Shown here piece after piece: positions 6,083-8,701 of a DNA stretch of 8,701 nucleotides. The stretch covers positions 1-8,701 of the forward strand of contig USHF01000053.1 of NCBI GenBank assembly GCA_900554465.1. Reading direction: 5' to 3'. Source of the DNA: an uncultured Collinsella sp. Lineage in GTDB: Bacteria; Actinomycetota; Coriobacteriia; Coriobacteriales; Coriobacteriaceae. How positions within the stretch are numbered: the stretch's first letter is position 1; each line of letters opens with the position of its first letter. Position numbers and translations under genes: made by a program. The notes beneath the pieces were generated by a model. It was given only the letters and a program-made list of their open reading frames with translations, made no database searches and was not told the origin of the DNA.

Positions 6083-6349
6083 ATATGCCTCCCTGTCAAT
6101 GAACAACCATGTCTGAGCCATCATACAGAACACCCACCGCGACTCCGTTTGCAACGGGCAAAAAGTCATATTGTCTCAAACATGAACGGGACGCCATCTC
6201 GGGGCTCAGTCGCTCCAGCCCAAACGCCGAGCCACCACATACCAAGCTGACGACGCTAAACGCGGCCGCCCCACCGACCTCATTTCATCCCGTAGAAAAA
6301 AATTTCAAAATTAGTTCTTGTCAAATCGGCAAAACGAACGTACTTTAAA

Positions 6350-6371
6350 GATGACCGCTCCGGTGGTCATC
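6350..6371. repeat. 7-bp inverted repeat in the leader of the mobile module
   Basis: GATGACC and GGTCATC flank an 8-base loop. It lies in the AT-rich part of the gap, just after the candidate promoter. It could be a 5'-end hairpin of the transcript, a protein-binding site, or part of an origin of transfer; nothing in the sequence decides among these. Confidence 0.45.
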
Positions 6372-6607
6372 GTTTGATCGAGCATATTCAGTTTCAGTTT
6401 TCAGCGTGTAAGAGAAGGAAGATCGGCAAAGTACAACCCCAAACGCAATGACAACTTAATGAGGTAACTGCCACATGTGAGGCACCCGGGGCATTGCTGT
6501 CTCGATTTTGAGCACGATGCCTTCCGCCTTGCATGGGCCGTTCCATCCCGCCCCTGCAGCAACTGCCTCACGGGCTCATTGAAAACCGCATAGCACCCCA
6601 ACGTCAG

Positions 6608-6643
6608 CACATCACCCACGGCAAGCACATCACTCACGACAAC
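6608..6643 (+). repeat. Two tandem 18-base AC-rich repeats
   Basis: CACATCACCCACGGCAAG and CACATCACTCACGACAAC are adjacent and match at 15 of 18 positions; looser CACATCA and CAACA copies continue to about 6670. The strand is markedly poor in G and T. It lies 45-80 bases before the start of the next gene, so it probably forms an unstructured mRNA leader. In the frame of that gene it would read as a His-rich stretch, but no ribosome site supports translating it. Confidence 0.55.
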
Positions 6644-6688
6644 CAACACATCAACAAACAGCACGAACATCAACCGATTGGAGAAGCT

Positions 6689-7579
6689 ATGACAAACCAC
6701 CACGCTGAAGACGGCGATAAGAAAAGCATTCTGGATGCCCGCATTGAGCGAGCATATGCAAACGAATATGACGCCGCCTTTGCCGCCGCGACCATCAAGA
6801 ACTACGCGTCGCTACCGCTCGCGACGATCTTGGCCGACCACCCTCAACTGCTGAAGCGCTGCACAAAGATCATGGGCGACCCCGACATTCGCAAGCTGAC
6901 AGACCCCTATGCCCCAAAACGCGACAACGATTCGTACGTTCTTACCGTAGGCTGCCTAGCCCATATGCTTACGGCGCTTGACACGAAACTCAAGCTCGAA
7001 TGGGAACCCGACGAGCGTCATGAACTCGAAAGCAAGCGGAACACCCTGCGCACCGCACTGTTCCTTCCGTTGGACGGCCTCAAGCGCTGCAACGTCGAGC
7101 TCAATACACAGGCGCGGCAAAAGCCCGGGACCACGGGGCAGAAAACTCCAAGACCCCATGCGGCCATCGTCGACCGCAACCGATATAACCGCATGACCGC
7201 GCATTTTTCTGCCGAGGGAACAGCCATAAGGACGCTAATCGACCTGCTGTGCCTCCTGAGCATCAACGAGCTATTTGAGGGCTATCTCGCCCTTGTTCCC
7301 GCGACGGCACCCAAGTCGGTAGCAAAGATCATCGAGACCTGCAGACGCCAGTTTGAGCGCCATCGCAATGGCAGCGAGATGAACGCCAGCATCGCGCAGT
7401 ACTACGCGGCTCATTACAAAAATGACGGATGTGCCCCTGTCGAGCATCAGCTGCGGCTCGCCTACACCACGCCCGCCGCAACGCTCTATCGCTTTGGAGC
7501 CCTTGGCGCTTGCGAGCCGCACGAACAGGCAGTCTGCCCCACAACCGAGCTCGATCTCAGGCTCGGACGAACCCTGTAG
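6689..7579 (+). CDS. Unknown soluble protein, first gene of the mobile module
   Basis: I do not recognise this 296-aa protein. It has no signal peptide and no clear membrane segment, and appears mainly helical. The N-terminus is charged (MTNHHAEDGDKKS). Residues about 60-150 include a hydrophobic helix in a YVLTVGCLAHMLTAL context, then an acidic-basic stretch (EWEPDERHELESKR). The middle has a polar, Pro/Gly-rich linker (KPGTTGQKTPRP). A second helical part follows, with LIDLLCLLSINELFEGYLAL and a basic CRRQFERHRNG. The start at 6689 is fixed by GGAG 5 bases upstream; an earlier in-frame ATG at 6533 lacks one and would add an odd His-rich tail. It lies 63 bases before the protease gene, probably in one transcript. 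An accessory or regulatory role in transfer is only a guess from position. Confidence 0.75.
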   Translation: MTNHHAEDGDKKSILDARIERAYANEYDAAFAAATIKNYASLPLATILADHPQLLKRCTKIMGDPDIRKLTDPYAPKRDNDSYVLTVGCLAHMLTALDTKLKLEWEPDERHELESKRNTLRTALFLPLDGLKRCNVELNTQARQKPGTTGQKTPRPHAAIVDRNRYNRMTAHFSAEGTAIRTLIDLLCLLSINELFEGYLALVPATAPKSVAKIIETCRRQFERHRNGSEMNASIAQYYAAHYKNDGCAPVEHQLRLAYTTPAATLYRFGALGACEPHEQAVCPTTELDLRLGRTL

Positions 7580-7600
7580 CCCGCCAGCCCCTCCGCGGGC
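7579..7600 (+). repeat. Short GC hairpin after the unknown gene
   Basis: GCCCGC and GCGGGC flank a 10-base loop, starting on the last base of the stop codon. No T-run follows, so it is unlikely to terminate, but it might slow decay of the upstream message or reduce read-through into the protease gene. Confidence 0.3.
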
Positions 7601-7642
7601 AACAATCCTATTCCACAACACAACCAACAGAAAGGAGTCCTC

Positions 7643-8260
7643 ATGGACACCAATCATTCCCCCATCATCAGCCCCCTCACCATGCGTGAATCCGCCCGAG
7701 GCATCACGCTCACCAGCATTTACGATGAGATGCTCGCCCGTCGCGAGCTCTCCGTCATGGGAAACATCGAAACCCCGATGGCCCACGACCTATGCCAGCA
7801 GATCCGCCTGCTCGATGCCACCGACCCCAGCCGCCCCATCACCATATTTGTCGCCAGCGCCGGCGGAAGCGTGCGATCGGGCCTTGCGATCTATGACGCC
7901 ATGCGCCTCGCATCGTGCCCCATCCGCACCGTCTGTCTGGAATTCGCCGCGTCCATGGGCGCTGTGATCTTTATGGGCGGCGACGATCGCCGTATGGCGC
8001 CCCATGCAGAGCTCATGATTCACGACCCGCTGATCCCCCAGGGGACAGGCGGCTCGGCACTTGCGCTGCAAGAAACCAGCCGGCGTCTCATGCAGACCCG
8101 CAAGACCCTCACGCAAATCCTCTCGGACCGCAGCGGCCTCACGCCCAAGCGCATCCAGTCCCTCACTGCAAAAGACACCTACCTTTCGGCCGAGCGCGCC
8201 GTCGAGCTCGGCTTTGCCCACGAAATCCTCTCGACCACCAAGGAGGTCGCCCATGTCTAA
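7643..8260 (+). CDS. ClpP-like serine protease of the mobile module
   Basis: A 205-aa protein with the ClpP/crotonase fold. The oxyanion region ASAGGSVRSG (71-80) stands in for the usual NSPGGSVxAG. The nucleophile S104 lies in FAASMGA, H127 lies in MIHDPL, and D178 lies in AKDTYLSAERAVELGF. The full Ser-His-Asp triad is therefore present in the order and spacing of ClpP, so activity is likely. The N-terminus (SIYDEMLARRELSVMGNIE) diverges from housekeeping ClpP, and no ClpX or ClpA partner gene is near. AAAGGAG lies 5 bases before the ATG. The gene ends overlapping the coupling ATPase by 8 bases (ATGTCTAA), and the next gene's AGGAGG lies inside it, so the two are translationally coupled. 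A role in processing or turning over transfer proteins is an inference from this pairing. No signal peptide or membrane helix is seen, arguing against an SppA-type peptidase. Confidence 0.85.
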   Translation: MDTNHSPIISPLTMRESARGITLTSIYDEMLARRELSVMGNIETPMAHDLCQQIRLLDATDPSRPITIFVASAGGSVRSGLAIYDAMRLASCPIRTVCLEFAASMGAVIFMGGDDRRMAPHAELMIHDPLIPQGTGGSALALQETSRRLMQTRKTLTQILSDRSGLTPKRIQSLTAKDTYLSAERAVELGFAHEILSTTKEVAHV

Positions 8261-8701
8261 CCTCGCCAGCCGCCTCGCCGCATCTAAGTCCGCATCGTCC
8301 ACCATCCTCGCCAAGGATCGAACGCTTTCCTGCGACACCCGCCAAACGGGACTCAACAACAACGCACTTGTGATCGGCCCCTCGGGAGCCGGCAAGACCC
8401 GAAACGTCCTCAAGCCCAACCTGCTGCAAATGAACGCAAGCTACATCGTGCTCGACACCAAAGGCACGCTCTGTCGCGAAGTGGGACCCGTGCTGGCAGC
8501 CCACGGTTACCGCGTGCAATGTCTCAACTTCGCCGACCTCAACACCGTCCCGGCCCTTGCGCCCGGCATCGAGCGCTGCGGCTACAACCCCCTGAGGCAC
8601 ATTCGCCGCAAGGCGGACGGCAGGCCCAACCAGCAGGACATCCTCTCGGTGGCAAAGGCCATCTGCCCCATCGAGGACAACAACCAGCCTTTTTGGGATC
8701 A
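8253..8701 (+). CDS. VirD4/TraG-type conjugative coupling ATPase, N-terminal part
   Basis: Only 149 codons are present before the right edge. Coupling proteins are hexameric ATPases that bring the relaxase-bound DNA strand to the type IV secretion channel. The start MSNLASRLAASKSA is followed by LNNNALVIGPSGAGKTRNVL, with the Walker A motif GPSGAGKT at residues 42-49. PNLLQMNASYIVLDTKG (55-71) matches the VirD4/TraG segment in which DPKG is usual; here it is DTKG. CGYNPLRHI (109-117) matches the NP-L block of this family. AGGAGG lies 6 bases before the ATG, and the ATG overlaps the protease stop by 8 bases. Family members normally begin with two membrane helices before the ATPase; here the Walker A follows only 41 soluble residues, so the membrane anchor is missing. 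The Walker B and C-terminal domains lie outside the window. Confidence 0.85.
   Translation, partial: MSNLASRLAASKSASSTILAKDRTLSCDTRQTGLNNNALVIGPSGAGKTRNVLKPNLLQMNASYIVLDTKGTLCREVGPVLAAHGYRVQCLNFADLNTVPALAPGIERCGYNPLRHIRRKADGRPNQQDILSVAKAICPIEDNNQPFWD

Larger units (their letters stand above)
6083..6688. other. 606-base gap without a convincing gene; junction between chromosome block and mobile module
   Basis: The gap separates the leftward phosphatase gene from the rightward mobile-element genes. About 6290-6420 is AT-rich compared with both sides. Visible items are a candidate weak plus-strand promoter (TTGTCA at 6318-6323, then TACTTT after 17 bases), a hairpin at 6350-6371, a short TTCAGT tandem run at 6387-6404, three minimal start-stop frames between 6448 and 6480, and AC-rich repeats at 6608-6643. 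Open frames here (for example 6109-6348 plus) lack ribosome sites and any recognisable protein features. I see no tRNA, integrase or obvious attachment repeat, so the exact element boundary cannot be placed. Confidence 0.5.
6689..8701 (+). mobile_element. Left part of a conjugative or mobilisable element (module continues past the right edge)
   Basis: Three same-strand genes lie close together: an unknown protein, a ClpP-like protease and a VirD4/TraG-type coupling ATPase. A coupling protein is diagnostic of conjugative DNA transfer or of a related secretion system. The surrounding minus-strand genes to the left are chromosomal housekeeping types. No relaxase, integrase, T4SS channel gene or end repeat is visible, so whether it is an ICE, an IME or a plasmid remnant is open. 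Confidence 0.6.

Noticed and set aside
4703..6250. A 515-codon open frame on the plus strand across both HAD phosphatase genes.
   Set aside because: It is antisense to two genes with complete HAD motifs and good ribosome sites, shows no domain, and runs on because of codon bias in GC-rich DNA.
6109..6348. A 79-codon plus-strand frame in the gap before the mobile module.
   Set aside because: No ribosome site, a composition unlike the neighbours, and no protein-like pattern.
6533..6688. An N-terminal extension of the unknown 296-aa protein to an ATG at 6533, with a His-rich segment.
   Set aside because: No ribosome site precedes that ATG, the sequence is low-complexity AC-rich repeat, and a good site sits before the ATG at 6689.
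7271..8419. Two minus-strand frames (7271-7786 and 7790-8419) opposite the mobile genes.
   Set aside because: They mirror the unknown gene, the ClpP-like protease and the coupling ATPase and have no recognisable protein features.
1..8701. CRISPR array, tRNA or rRNA genes.
   Set aside because: No regularly spaced repeats of CRISPR type and no tRNA cloverleaf or rRNA-like sequence were seen on either strand by eye.

Overview
The window looks like chromosome from a GC-rich Coriobacteriia bacterium, most likely Collinsella or a close relative. That placement is inferred from the flavour of the proteins and the base composition; no marker in the window proves it. It joins a stretch of ordinary chromosomal genes (about 1-6082) to the start of a conjugative or mobilisable element (about 6689 to the right edge).

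Left part, minus strand: the N-terminus of the ABC-F translation factor EttA (cut by the left edge), preceded by an sdpR-sdpI pair, an ArsR-type autorepressor and a six-helix SdpI membrane protein. The two genes overlap by 8 bases. In front of sdpR lies a near-consensus promoter whose -35 box is covered by a 16-base palindrome, the likely SdpR operator. No SdpC toxin gene is in view. Upstream of that promoter is a short stretch without a gene that forms hairpins and ends in a very good minus-strand terminator belonging to no visible gene.

Plus strand, 1723-3314: tcdA (tRNA t6A to ct6A dehydratase) and a TatD-family metal-dependent hydrolase, 14 bases apart, probably one transcript. After tatD comes a roughly 230-base element with 30-base terminal inverted repeats (28/30 matching) and a chain of internal hairpins. 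It resembles a non-coding MITE and sits in the convergent gap before the next block.

Minus strand, 6082 to 3594: a Cof-type HAD phosphatase, a beta-phosphoglucomutase-like HAD phosphatase and a PfkB-family sugar kinase closest to fructoselysine 6-kinase (FrlD). The block suggests handling of phosphosugars or Amadori products. An intrinsic terminator lies between the two HAD genes, only 12 bases before the GTG start of the second.

Right part: about 600 bases without a convincing gene (6083-6688), with an AT-rich segment, a hairpin and short AC-rich repeats. Then a plus-strand block runs off the right edge: an unrecognised 296-aa protein, a ClpP-like serine protease with an intact catalytic triad, and a VirD4/TraG-type coupling ATPase that lacks the usual N-terminal membrane segment. 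The protease and the ATPase overlap by 8 bases. This block is the least ordinary part of the window. It reads as part of a conjugation or mobilisation module whose relaxase, integrase and ends lie outside.
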